Positions 14,035 to 20,682 of a DNA stretch of 20,682 nucleotides are shown piece after piece (positions within the stretch are counted from its first letter, which is position 1; every line of letters begins with the position of its first letter). The DNA lies in NCBI GenBank assembly GCA_023386155.1, contig JAEWKH010000139.1, positions 1 through 20,682 of the forward strand. Direction: 5' to 3'. The notes under the pieces are model-generated. The model ran no database searches, was not told the origin of the DNA, and saw nothing but the letters and a program-made list of their open reading frames with translations. A program made the position numbers and the translations under genes. The DNA comes from Pseudomonadota bacterium (GTDB lineage Bacteria; Pseudomonadota; Alphaproteobacteria; Rhizobiales; Beijerinckiaceae).

Positions 14035-14541
14035 TTACGACTTCAGCCACTCCCCGCATTTCGGCGGAACCTCGGTGCCCCAGGGCATGAGGGGGACGGT
14101 CGAGGTGGAGTTCTTCGGCGAGCCCTCGATGGGCCGGTCGGAATAGACCATGTAGACCAGGGTGTTGCGCTTGGCGTCGCAGCCGCGGACGATCTGCATC
14201 TTCTTGAAGATCAGCGACCGGCGCTCGCTGAACACCACGTCGCCCTGGCCGAACCGCTGCTTGAACTTCACCGGCCCAACCTGCCGGCAGGAGAGCGAGA
14301 TGTCGGAGACCTCCTCGGCCACGCCGAACGTGCCGGAAATGCCGCCGCGCTCCGGGGTGGTGTAGTGGCAGGCGACGCCCTCGACCACGGGATCGTCGAT
14401 CCCGTAGACCGCGAGCTTGTCGTCCGGGGTCAGCGCCCGCCACACCGTGGACTTCTTGAAGATCAGGTCGGGCTCCTGGGCCGCGGCACCAGTCATGGTC
14501 GCCATCGTCACAGCCAGAGCCAGGGCAATTCGGGCACGCAT
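14035..14541 (-). CDS. creA: CreA family protein (secreted, function unknown)
   Basis: 168 residues from the ATG at 14541. The Sec signal MRARIALALAVTMATMTGAAA ends at a likely cleavage site before QEPDLIF. The mature CreA domain includes IFKKSTVWRALTPDDKLAVYGIDDP, the VEGVACHYTTPERGG region (54-68), ISLSCRQVGP (81-90) and KRNTLVYMVYSD, with four cysteines that probably make disulfides in the periplasm. The family is widespread in proteobacteria but has no settled biochemical role. A TTG at 14553 gives four more residues but sits directly against its only GGGAG, so the ATG is preferred. It lies downstream of the VOC gene on the same strand after 63 bp, possibly in one transcript. Confidence 0.92.
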   Translation of the reverse strand: MRARIALALAVTMATMTGAAAQEPDLIFKKSTVWRALTPDDKLAVYGIDDPVVEGVACHYTTPERGGISGTFGVAEEVSDISLSCRQVGPVKFKQRFGQGDVVFSERRSLIFKKMQIVRGCDAKRNTLVYMVYSDRPIEGSPKNSTSTVPLMPWGTEVPPKCGEWLKS

Positions 14542-14604
14542 CGTTTCATTCAACTCCCACGGTCACGCTCACATGTGGGGACGGCTTTGGCTTTTGACGA
14601 GAGT

Positions 14605-14988
14605 CTATTCGGCGTGATGGCTCACGATGCAGATCTTGTTGCCGTCGAAGTCGCGGAAATAGGCGCCGTAATAGTTGCGGTGGTAATGCGGCCGCAGGCC
14701 CGGCCCGCCCTCGTCCGTGCCGCCCTGCTCCAGGGCGGCCGCATGGCAGGCATCGACGAGGCTGCGCTTTAAGGCCAGGAGCGCGATCATGGAGCCGTTG
14801 CCCACGCTCGGCTCCCGGCCGTCGAACGGGCGCACGACCAGGAATTGCGGCCGCCCCCCGGGCAGGCCCCAGCCGACGATGGTCTCGTCAGAGAACCGCA
14901 CTTCGAGCCCGAGCGGCGCCAGAACCGCATCGTAGAAGCGCCTGGCCCGGGCGAGGTCATTTGCCCCGATGGTCGTGTGGGAGTACAT
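14605..14988 (-). CDS. VOC family protein (glyoxalase/bleomycin-resistance fold)
   Basis: A 127-residue single-chain vicinal-oxygen-chelate protein with the two beta-alpha-beta-beta-beta modules expected of the fold. It starts with SHTTIGANDLARARRFYDAV (residues 3-22) and ends with YYGAYFRDFDGNKICIVSHH (106-125). The full set of metal ligands seen in glyoxalase I cannot be assigned by eye, so enzymatic activity and substrate are open. Small VOC proteins include lyases, dioxygenase-like enzymes and antibiotic-binding proteins. It is divergent from the DUF2865 gene, with 154 bp between them, and precedes the creA-like gene on the same strand. Confidence 0.92.
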   Translation of the reverse strand: MYSHTTIGANDLARARRFYDAVLAPLGLEVRFSDETIVGWGLPGGRPQFLVVRPFDGREPSVGNGSMIALLALKRSLVDACHAAALEQGGTDEGGPGLRPHYHRNYYGAYFRDFDGNKICIVSHHAE

Positions 14989-15142
14989 GCAGGATCACTT
15001 TTCGGAGTCTCGGAACAGGAAAAGCTAGACAGCTTCCTTTGAGCGGGGCAAGGCGTTAATCACAATAGGGTCAAATTCCGGCGGCACATGACCTGCTGAC
15101 AGGCATTTGACGCCGCAACGGACCGGTTCTGCGATCAGCTCT

Positions 15143-16270
15143 ATGGCAAAGACATCTTTTCTCCGCTCCCTCATCGCCGTGACGGCCTTTCTGGCCGCCG
15201 GCCAGGCGGCCTATGCCCAATCGGCCTATTGCCAGCGCTACCAGGCCGAGCTGGCCGCCCTGGATCGCAGCGGCGGGAGCGCGCCGACCGGGCAGATGCA
15301 GGCCCAGCGGATGGAGATCAACCGCCTCGTCGGCTATTACCGCAACATCGGCTGCGAGCGCGGGCCGCTCGGCTTCCTCTCCGGCCCGGCCCCGGCCGAA
15401 TGCGGCTCCATCGCCCAGCAGATCCGCCAGCTCGAGGCCGGCTATGCCCGCCTCGCCTCCCAGGCCGTCGATCAAAGCCAGGTCGAGGCCCGCCGCCGGC
15501 AGCTCCAGGTCGCCATCCAGCAGACCTGCTCCACCGACCAGCCGCGCGGCTTCTTCGAATCCCTGTTCGGCGCCCCGCGTCAGCAGCAGCCGCGGCAGGA
15601 GATCATGCCCGAGGGGCAGCCGATCATCGCCGATGACGAGCCGCCCTCGATGGGTGGCGGGCGCCTCATCTGCGTGAAGACCTGCGACGGCTCGTTCTTC
15701 CCGCTCACCACCCCTCCGGGCGGCGGCCAGAGCGCCAACGAGATGTGCCAGTCCCTCTGCCCCGGCACGGAAACCCTGGCCTTCGCCTATCCGGGCGGCG
15801 ACAACGGCCTCAACCGGGCCGCCTCGCTGTCCTCGAACCAGCCCTATACGTCGCTGGCGAACGCCTTCAAGTTCCGCAAGTCCTTCGACGAGAGCTGCGC
15901 CTGCAAGAAGCCCGACGAGAGCTGGGCGGTGGTGCTGCGCAAGGCGGAGAGCATGCTCCAGCAGCGCAAGGGCGACCTGATCGTCACTGCCGAGAAGGCG
16001 GAGGAGCTCTCCAGGCCGAAGACGCAGGCCGCCCGCAAGGCCGCCGACAAGAAGGCCGACGAGGAGACCAAGGAGGCCGCCGAGATCGCCGCCGCCGCTC
16101 CGACCGCCAGCAAGGAATCCGCCGGCATCGGCCCGCAATCGATCGAGACCGAAACCGTGGTCCGTCAGGGCGAAGGCTCGAAGCAGGAGGTCTTGGCGGG
16201 CAACGGCCAGAAGAGGACCGTGCGGGTGATTGCGCCCGACATCATTCCGGTTCCGCACGCGCAGAACTGA
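15143..16270 (+). CDS. DUF2865 domain-containing secreted protein
   Basis: 375 residues from the ATG at 15143. The signal peptide MAKTSFLRSLIAVTAFLAAG...AYA precedes QSAYC. The region 30-130 is Ala/Gln/Arg-rich and helical with four cysteines (30, 71, 87, 129), likely coiled. The DUF2865 core follows at about 170-265: LICVKTCDGSFFPLT, then MCQSLCPGTETLAFAYPGG, then SCACKK, with six paired cysteines (177, 181, 202, 206, 252, 254). The C-terminal 100 residues are Lys/Ala/Glu-rich and probably disordered. DUF2865 is largely confined to Rhizobiales and has no known role; an envelope location is inferred. A TTG at 15107 would add 12 residues ahead of the signal and is rejected. Confidence 0.88.
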   Translation: MAKTSFLRSLIAVTAFLAAGQAAYAQSAYCQRYQAELAALDRSGGSAPTGQMQAQRMEINRLVGYYRNIGCERGPLGFLSGPAPAECGSIAQQIRQLEAGYARLASQAVDQSQVEARRRQLQVAIQQTCSTDQPRGFFESLFGAPRQQQPRQEIMPEGQPIIADDEPPSMGGGRLICVKTCDGSFFPLTTPPGGGQSANEMCQSLCPGTETLAFAYPGGDNGLNRAASLSSNQPYTSLANAFKFRKSFDESCACKKPDESWAVVLRKAESMLQQRKGDLIVTAEKAEELSRPKTQAARKAADKKADEETKEAAEIAAAAPTASKESAGIGPQSIETETVVRQGEGSKQEVLAGNGQKRTVRVIAPDIIPVPHAQN

Positions 16271-16350
16271 TCGTCCCGGCGCCGCGCGATCCCCTGCGGC
16301 CCGCAGAACCGGGAAGGGGCGCCCCTGCCCCGGTCATGCACAGGGCGAAA

Positions 16351-16369
16351 CCTCCCCATCCGGGGAGGG
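16351..16369. repeat. Minimal CCTCCCC/GGGGAGG hairpin
   Basis: CCTCCCC (16351-16357) and GGGGAGG (16362-16368) pair around ATCC, 47 bp before the ABC ATPase start and 81 bp after the DUF2865 stop. The sequence equals the outer ends of the composite element at 7762-7848 with no interior. A 10-bp palindrome GGGGCGCCCC lies just upstream at 16316-16325. It could act as a weak terminator for the DUF2865 gene, but no T-run follows. Confidence 0.5.
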
Positions 16370-16415
16370 AGCTTGCGCATTCCGCCGCGCTTCCCGTCAT
16401 GCTATTACCCCCCGC

Positions 16416-17387
16416 ATGAAACCGCTCGATTCTCTTGACATGCCCCGGTTCGCGGGCGCGTCCGATCCGATCATTGACGTCTCCCGCCTTTCCAAGACCT
16501 ACGCATCGGGCTTCCAGGCCCTGAAGCAGGTCGACCTGGAGATCCGCCGGGGCGAGATCTTCGCGCTGCTCGGGCCCAACGGCGCCGGCAAGACGACCCT
16601 CATCAGCATCGTCTGCGGGATCGTCAACCCGAGCACGGGCACCGTCACGGCCGACGGCCACGACATCGTCCGCGACTATCGCGCCGCCCGCACCAAGATC
16701 GGCCTCGTCCCACAGGAACTCACCACCGACGCCTTCGAGAGCGTGTGGGCGACGGTGACGTTCAGCCGGGGCCTCTTCGGCAAGCCGCCGAACCCGGCCT
16801 ATCTCGAGAAGATCCTGAAGGACCTGTCCCTCTGGGAGAAGCGGGACAGCAAGATCATGACGCTCTCGGGCGGCATGAAGCGCCGGGTCATGATCGCCAA
16901 GGCCCTGTCGCACGAGCCCAAGATCCTGTTCCTCGACGAGCCGACGGCCGGGGTCGACGTGGAGCTGCGGCGGGACATGTGGGACATGGTCCGCTCCCTG
17001 CGCGAGAACGGCGTCACGATCATCCTGACCACCCACTACATCGAGGAGGCCGAGGAAATGGCCGACCGGATCGGGGTGATCAGCAAGGGCGAGATCATCC
17101 TGGTCGAGGACAAGGACGTCCTGATGCAGAAGCTCGGCAAGAAGCAGCTGACGCTGCACCTGCAGAGCCCCCTCTCCGCCCTGCCGCCCGGCCTGCAATC
17201 CGAGAACCTGAGCCTCTCCGCCGACGGCAGCGAACTCGTCTACACCTTCGACACGCAGACGCAGGAGACGGGCATCGCCGGCCTGCTGCGCCGCCTGAAC
17301 GAGCACGGCATCGACTTCAAGGACCTGCAGACCTCCGAATCGTCGCTGGAGGAGATCTTCGTCAGCCTGGTCAGGGGGCGCGCATGA
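16416..17387 (+). CDS. ABC-2 type exporter, ATP-binding subunit
   Basis: A 323-residue ATPase: Walker A GPNGAGKT (53-60), Q-loop near Gln100 (GLVPQE), signature LSGGM (150-154), Walker B LFLDEP (171-176) and switch His207 (LTTHYIEEAEEMADR). The C-terminal extension of about 85 residues is typical of ABC-2 drug/polysaccharide/lipid exporter ATPases (CcmA/YadG-like). The stop overlaps the permease start (ATGA), so the two make one coupled operon. I chose the ATG at 16416, although an ATG at 16440 (MPRFAG) is also plausible and no strong ribosome site separates them. The substrate cannot be predicted. Confidence 0.93.
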   Translation: MKPLDSLDMPRFAGASDPIIDVSRLSKTYASGFQALKQVDLEIRRGEIFALLGPNGAGKTTLISIVCGIVNPSTGTVTADGHDIVRDYRAARTKIGLVPQELTTDAFESVWATVTFSRGLFGKPPNPAYLEKILKDLSLWEKRDSKIMTLSGGMKRRVMIAKALSHEPKILFLDEPTAGVDVELRRDMWDMVRSLRENGVTIILTTHYIEEAEEMADRIGVISKGEIILVEDKDVLMQKLGKKQLTLHLQSPLSALPPGLQSENLSLSADGSELVYTFDTQTQETGIAGLLRRLNEHGIDFKDLQTSESSLEEIFVSLVRGRA

Positions 17388-18145
17388 ACTTCCATGCCAT
17401 CAAGGCCATCTATCTCTTCGAGATGTCGCGCACCTGGCGCACGCTGATGCAGAGCATCGCCTCCCCGGTGCTCTCGACCTCGCTCTATTTCATCGTCTTC
17501 GGCTCGGCCATCGGCTCGCGCATGGCCAGCATCGACGGGGTGAGCTACGGCGCCTTCATCGTGCCCGGCCTGATCATGCTCTCCATCCTGACGGAGAGCA
17601 TCTCGAACGCCTCCTTCGGCATCTACATGCCGAAATTCACCGGCACCATCTACGAGATCCTCTCGGCCCCCATCTCGGCGCTCGAGACGGTGATCGGCTA
17701 TGTGGGGGCGGCCGCCACCAAGTCGGTGATCATCGGCACCATCATCCTGGTCACGGCGCGGCTCTTCGTGGACTTCTCCATCGAGCATCCCGTCTGGATG
17801 ATCGCCTTTCTGGTGCTGACCTCCGTCACCTTCAGCCTCTTCGGCTTCATCATCGGGGTCTGGGCCGACAGCTTCCAGAAGCTCCAGGTCGTCCCGCTGA
17901 TGATCGTGACGCCACTGGCCTTCCTCGGCGGCAGCTTTTATTCCATCAACATGCTGCCGCCCTTCTGGCAGACGATCGCCCTGTTCAACCCGGTGGTCTA
18001 TCTGGTGAGCGGCTTCCGCTGGAGCTTTTATGGCGTCGCCGATGTGGGCGTGGGCATCAGCCTCGGCATGACCATGGTCTTCATGCTGATCTGCCTCGGC
18101 GCCGTCTGGTGGATCTTCAGGACGGGGTACAAGATCAAGGCGTAA
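17384..18145 (+). CDS. ABC-2 type exporter, permease subunit
   Basis: A 253-residue inner-membrane protein with six predicted helices. The conserved ABC-2 region is FGFIIGVWADSFQKLQVVPLMIVTPLAFLGG, then GSFYSINMLPPFWQTIALFNPVVYLVSGFRWSFYG (quoted in parts; together about residues 151-211), as in YadH-like permeases. It pairs with the ATPase immediately upstream through a 4-nt ATGA overlap, so subunits are made together. Likely a homodimer with two ATPase subunits. It ends 110 bp before the convergent gltX stop, with a palindromic element between. Exported substrate unknown; drugs, lipids and polysaccharides are all precedents. Confidence 0.93.
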   Translation: MNFHAIKAIYLFEMSRTWRTLMQSIASPVLSTSLYFIVFGSAIGSRMASIDGVSYGAFIVPGLIMLSILTESISNASFGIYMPKFTGTIYEILSAPISALETVIGYVGAAATKSVIIGTIILVTARLFVDFSIEHPVWMIAFLVLTSVTFSLFGFIIGVWADSFQKLQVVPLMIVTPLAFLGGSFYSINMLPPFWQTIALFNPVVYLVSGFRWSFYGVADVGVGISLGMTMVFMLICLGAVWWIFRTGYKIKA

Positions 18146-18158
18146 TATCTCGCCGTAC

Positions 18159-18239
18159 CGTCATGGCCGGGCTTGTCCCGGCCACCCACGTCTTGCACGC
18201 TTAAAGACGTGGATGCCCGCAACAAGTGCGGGCATGACG
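18159..18239. repeat. 81-bp CGTCATG...CATGACG palindromic element between convergent genes
   Basis: The ends CGTCATG (18159-18165) and CATGACG (18233-18239) are inverted. Inside are hairpins GGCCGGG-cttgt-CCCGGCC (18165-18183), CCACGTCTT with AAGACGTGG (18186-18194 and 18204-18212), and GCCCGC with GCGGGC (18215-18233). This is a familiar dispersed repeat of Hyphomicrobiales (recognised from memory). It lies between the permease stop and the gltX stop, so it may also act as a two-way transcript end. Confidence 0.88.
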
Positions 18240-18254
18240 AGAGAAGGGAAGTGA

Positions 18255-19595
18255 TTACGCCACCTGTCCCGACAGCCGCGCCCTGACCTGCTCCGGCCCG
18301 ATCAGGGGCAGCAGCGCCGCCAGTTCCGGACCATGGTCGAGCCCGGTCAGCGCGAGGCGAAGCGGCATGAACAGGGCCTTGCCCTTCACGCCGGTCGCGG
18401 CCTTCACCGCCTCCGTCCAGGCCTTCCAGGTGCTCGCATCCCAAGGCTCCGCCGGCAGGAGGCCCTTGGCCGCCTCGATGAAGGCCTTGTCCTCGATCAC
18501 CGGCGTCACGGGGCCGCGCACCACCTTCGCCCATTCGGCCGCATCCCGGACCTTCGTCAGGTTGCCGCGCACGGCGAGCCAGAAGGCCTCGCCCGCATCC
18601 GCGTCGAGCTCTGCCATCCGCTCGCGGGCCGCCTCGTAGGGCATCTCGTGGATGAGGCGGGCGTTCAGGTGCTCCAGCTCGCTCTCATCGAACTTCGCGG
18701 GCGCGCGGGAGATGTGGGAGAAATCGATGAGACGGGCGAGCTCGTCGAGATCGGCCACGGGCCGCACGGCCTCGGCCGAGCCCACGAGGACCGCCAGCGA
18801 GGCCACCGCCTGGGGCTCGAGCCCGGCATCGCGCAGGCCCTTGATGGACAGATGACCGAGGCGCTTGGACAGGCCCTCGCCGCTCGCGGTGATCAGCAGG
18901 CTGTGATGGGCGAAGGTCGGCGCGCCCGCCCCCAGGGCCTCGAAGATCTGGATCTGCACCGCCGTGTTGGTGACGTGATCCTCGCCGCGGATCACATGGG
19001 TGATCTTGAGTTCGATGTCGTCCACCACGGAGGGCAGCGTGTAGAGATAGGTGCCGTCCTCGCGCACCAGCACCGGGTCGGAGAGCGAGCTGCAATCCAC
19101 GTGGCAATGGCCGCGCACGAGGTCGTCCCAGGTGACGGTGGTGGGATCGAGGCGGAAGCGCCAATGGGGCTTGCGCCCTTCCTGTTCGAGCCGGGCCCGG
19201 TCCTCCTCGGTGAGCTTGAGGGCCGCCCGGTCGTAGATCGGCGGCAGGCCGCGGGCGAGCTGGCGCTTGCGGCGGAACTCCAGCTCCTCCTGCGTCTCGT
19301 AGCAGGGATAGAGGCGTCCGACCGCCTTCAGCCGCTCGGCGGCATCGTCATAGAGGTCGAACCGGTCCGACTGGCGGACGATCACATCGGGCGGGATGCC
19401 GAGCCATCGAAGATCGGCCTCGATGGAATCCGCATATTCCTTCTTCGAACGCGCCACGTCCGTGTCGTCGAAGCGCAGGATGAAGGTGCCGCCCTCCCGC
19501 CGCGCATAGAGCGCATTGAGCAGGGCGACGCGGGTATTGCCGATATGAATGTGCCCGGTCGGGGACGGGGCGAAGCGGACGATGGGCTTGGACAT
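18255..19595 (-). CDS. gltX: Glutamyl-tRNA synthetase
   Basis: Charges tRNA-Glu (and, in many alphaproteobacteria lacking GlnRS, tRNA-Gln) with glutamate. The 446-residue class Ib enzyme opens with RFAPSPTGHIHIGNTR (7-22), carrying the HIGH-type motif HIGN at 17-20. The KMSKS-type motif is GLSKR at 241-245 rather than the usual KLSKR. RFDDTD (41-46) and HVIRGEDHVTNT (200-211) are also family marks. The length is slightly short of the usual 465-485 and resembles the second GltX found in many alphaproteobacteria. The start MSKPIVRFAPSP at 19595 is fixed by homology; the same frame stays open upstream through nadE in an unrelated frame, which is not real. It follows nadE on the same strand after 80 bp. 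Confidence 0.95.
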   Translation of the reverse strand: MSKPIVRFAPSPTGHIHIGNTRVALLNALYARREGGTFILRFDDTDVARSKKEYADSIEADLRWLGIPPDVIVRQSDRFDLYDDAAERLKAVGRLYPCYETQEELEFRRKRQLARGLPPIYDRAALKLTEEDRARLEQEGRKPHWRFRLDPTTVTWDDLVRGHCHVDCSSLSDPVLVREDGTYLYTLPSVVDDIELKITHVIRGEDHVTNTAVQIQIFEALGAGAPTFAHHSLLITASGEGLSKRLGHLSIKGLRDAGLEPQAVASLAVLVGSAEAVRPVADLDELARLIDFSHISRAPAKFDESELEHLNARLIHEMPYEAARERMAELDADAGEAFWLAVRGNLTKVRDAAEWAKVVRGPVTPVIEDKAFIEAAKGLLPAEPWDASTWKAWTEAVKAATGVKGKALFMPLRLALTGLDHGPELAALLPLIGPEQVRARLSGQVA

Positions 19596-19675
19596 GCGAA
19601 ATGCTATGGCGAAGGGCAGCGCGCCGCGCAAGGGGCGACGGGGTGGGGTGGGGAGGAGAGCATGTGGAGCGTGCC

Positions 19676-20682
19676 CTACACGTCCATCGAACCCACCCGC
19701 GGCTTGCCGGTGGCGCGCTCCAGGGCCTCGTCGTTCCGGTGCGCCACCAACCCCTGGTCGCGGTAGCGGTTGACGATGGGATAGCGGCGGTCGCGGCCGA
19801 AGTTCTTGCGTGTCACCTTCACGCCGGGCGCGGCTTGGCGGCGCTTGTATTCGGCGATGTAGAGCAGGCGCTCCACCTTCTTCACGACCTCCAGATCGTA
19901 GCCTTTCGCGACGATCTCCGAGACGCGCAGCTCCTCCTCCACGAGGCCGCGCAGGATCTCGTCGAGATCCTCGTAGGGCGGCAGGGAATCCTGGTCCTTC
20001 TGGTTCTCGCGCAGCTCGGCGGTCGGCGCCTTGGTCAGGATGTTCTCGGGAATGACGATGCCGTCCGGGCCCAGGGCACCCTTCGGCTTCCAGCGGTTGC
20101 GCAGGGCCGAAATACGATAGACCTCCATCTTGTAGAGGTCCTTGATCGGGTTGAAGCCCCCGTTCATGTCGCCGTAGATGGTGGCGTAGCCGACTGACAT
20201 TTCCGACTTGTTGCCGGTGGTCACCACCATGGCGCCGGACTTGTTCGAGATCGCCATGAGGATGGTGCCGCGGGCGCGGCTCTGGAGGTTCTCCTCCGTG
20301 ATGTCGCGCGGCTTGCCCTCGAAGAGCGGCTGCAGCGAGGCCTCGAACCCCTCGACGGGCTCCGCGATCGGCAGGATGTCGTAGCGCACGCCGAGCGCGT
20401 TGGCGCATGCCTCGGCATCTTTGAGCGACTCGCCCGAGGTGTAGCGGTAGGGCAGCATCACGCAATGCACGCGATCCGGGCCGAGAGCATCCACCGCCAT
20501 GGCGGCGCAGATGGCGGAATCGATACCGCCGGACAGGCCCAGCACCACGCCGGGGAAGCGGTTCTTCTCCACGTAGTCGCGCAGGCCGAGAACGCAGGCG
20601 GCGTAATCCGCCTCTCTGCCCTCCTCGACCGTGTTCATCGGAGCCTCGCGGCACACCCAGCCGTCTCCCCCCTTCTCCCAGG
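19676..20682 (-). CDS. nadE: NAD+ synthetase, glutamine-dependent (C-terminal part; 5' end beyond the window)
   Basis: The visible 335 residues are the ammonia-dependent synthetase domain that converts deamido-NAD+ to NAD+ using ATP. The PP-loop is GLSGGIDSA, with VHCVMLPYRYTSGESLKDAE, TTGNKSEMSVGYATIYGDMN and KDLYKMEVYRISALRNRWKP following, and a conserved tail RRQAAPGVKVTRKNFGRDRR (quoted at 20 or fewer residues; neighbouring residues also match). The frame has no stop up to base 20682 (WEKGGDGWVCREAP precedes the first ATGs), so the true start and the N-terminal nitrilase-like glutaminase domain lie outside. The in-frame ATG at 20638 is therefore not taken as the start. It is upstream of gltX on the same strand, possibly co-transcribed. 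Confidence 0.95.
   Translation of the reverse strand, partial: WEKGGDGWVCREAPMNTVEEGREADYAACVLGLRDYVEKNRFPGVVLGLSGGIDSAICAAMAVDALGPDRVHCVMLPYRYTSGESLKDAEACANALGVRYDILPIAEPVEGFEASLQPLFEGKPRDITEENLQSRARGTILMAISNKSGAMVVTTGNKSEMSVGYATIYGDMNGGFNPIKDLYKMEVYRISALRNRWKPKGALGPDGIVIPENILTKAPTAELRENQKDQDSLPPYEDLDEILRGLVEEELRVSEIVAKGYDLEVVKKVERLLYIAEYKRRQAAPGVKVTRKNFGRDRRYPIVNRYRDQGLVAHRNDEALERATGKPRVGSMDV

Noticed and set aside
15071..16258. A 395-codon minus-strand frame opposite the DUF2865 gene
   Set aside because: Gly/Leu/Ala-rich composition typical of antisense frames; the plus strand has a signal peptide and a family domain.
18333..19766. A 477-codon plus-strand frame opposite gltX
   Set aside because: Shadow of gltX with no independent evidence of coding.
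18255..20654. A 799-codon frame appearing to fuse an N-terminal region to gltX
   Set aside because: The part upstream of 19595 is an off-frame reading of nadE; GltX begins at the conserved MSKPIVRFAPSP.
20638..20656. ATG codons that could make nadE look like a complete short synthetase
   Set aside because: The frame stays open to the window edge with family-like residues, as expected of the two-domain glutamine-dependent enzyme.

Overview
The window reads as a gene-dense, high-GC chromosomal segment of an alphaproteobacterium, most likely in the Hyphomicrobiales (Rhizobiales) and perhaps a Methylobacteriaceae member such as Microvirga. This rests on the gene families (YacG, Maf, Atm1-type exporter, DUF2865, two-domain NadE, a GltX with GLSKR) and on intergenic palindromes of the kind common in that order. 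The genus is an inference from memory, not a search result. No phage, plasmid, CRISPR, toxin-antitoxin or defence locus is visible; most of it is core genome.

Layout. Positions 51-1301 (all minus strand): tRNA-Phe(GAA) with its own promoter, yacG, and maf, with a 139-bp element with inverted terminal repeats between yacG and maf. Positions 1409-5077 (minus): an Atm1-type ABC exporter followed by psd and pssA, the two steps making phosphatidylethanolamine via phosphatidylserine. Positions 5193-7688: a membrane-anchored Ig-like/LysM protein (minus) divergent from a LOG-family phosphoribohydrolase (plus), which converges on a small YdcZ-type membrane protein. Positions 7868-11617 (minus): cysS, a 60-codon micro-ORF made largely of a palindromic repeat, a GNAT acetyltransferase and citramalate synthase cimA, each joined to the next by a 4- or 5-nt stop/start overlap. 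Positions 11907-13836: a small secreted four-cysteine protein, an ArgP-type LysR regulator and a divergent LysE/ArgO exporter. Positions 14035-16270: CreA-like, VOC-family and DUF2865 proteins. Positions 16416-18145: a two-gene ABC-2 exporter. Positions 18255-20682 (minus): gltX, and the C-terminal part of nadE, which runs off the window edge.

How they work together. Recognisable functional groups are PE synthesis (psd/pssA), amino-acid export with its regulator (ArgP/ArgO type), isoleucine-precursor synthesis coupled to CysRS (cysS...cimA), and a putative ABC-2 drug, polysaccharide or lipid exporter. No stretch over 300 bp lacks a gene; the largest gap, 11618-11906, is a divergent regulatory region.

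The most unusual content is intergenic: at least five palindromic elements. Several share CCTCCCC...GGGGAGG ends around different interiors, and one is embedded in the translationally coupled micro-ORF between cysS and the GNAT gene. I did not find a convincing new multi-gene system.
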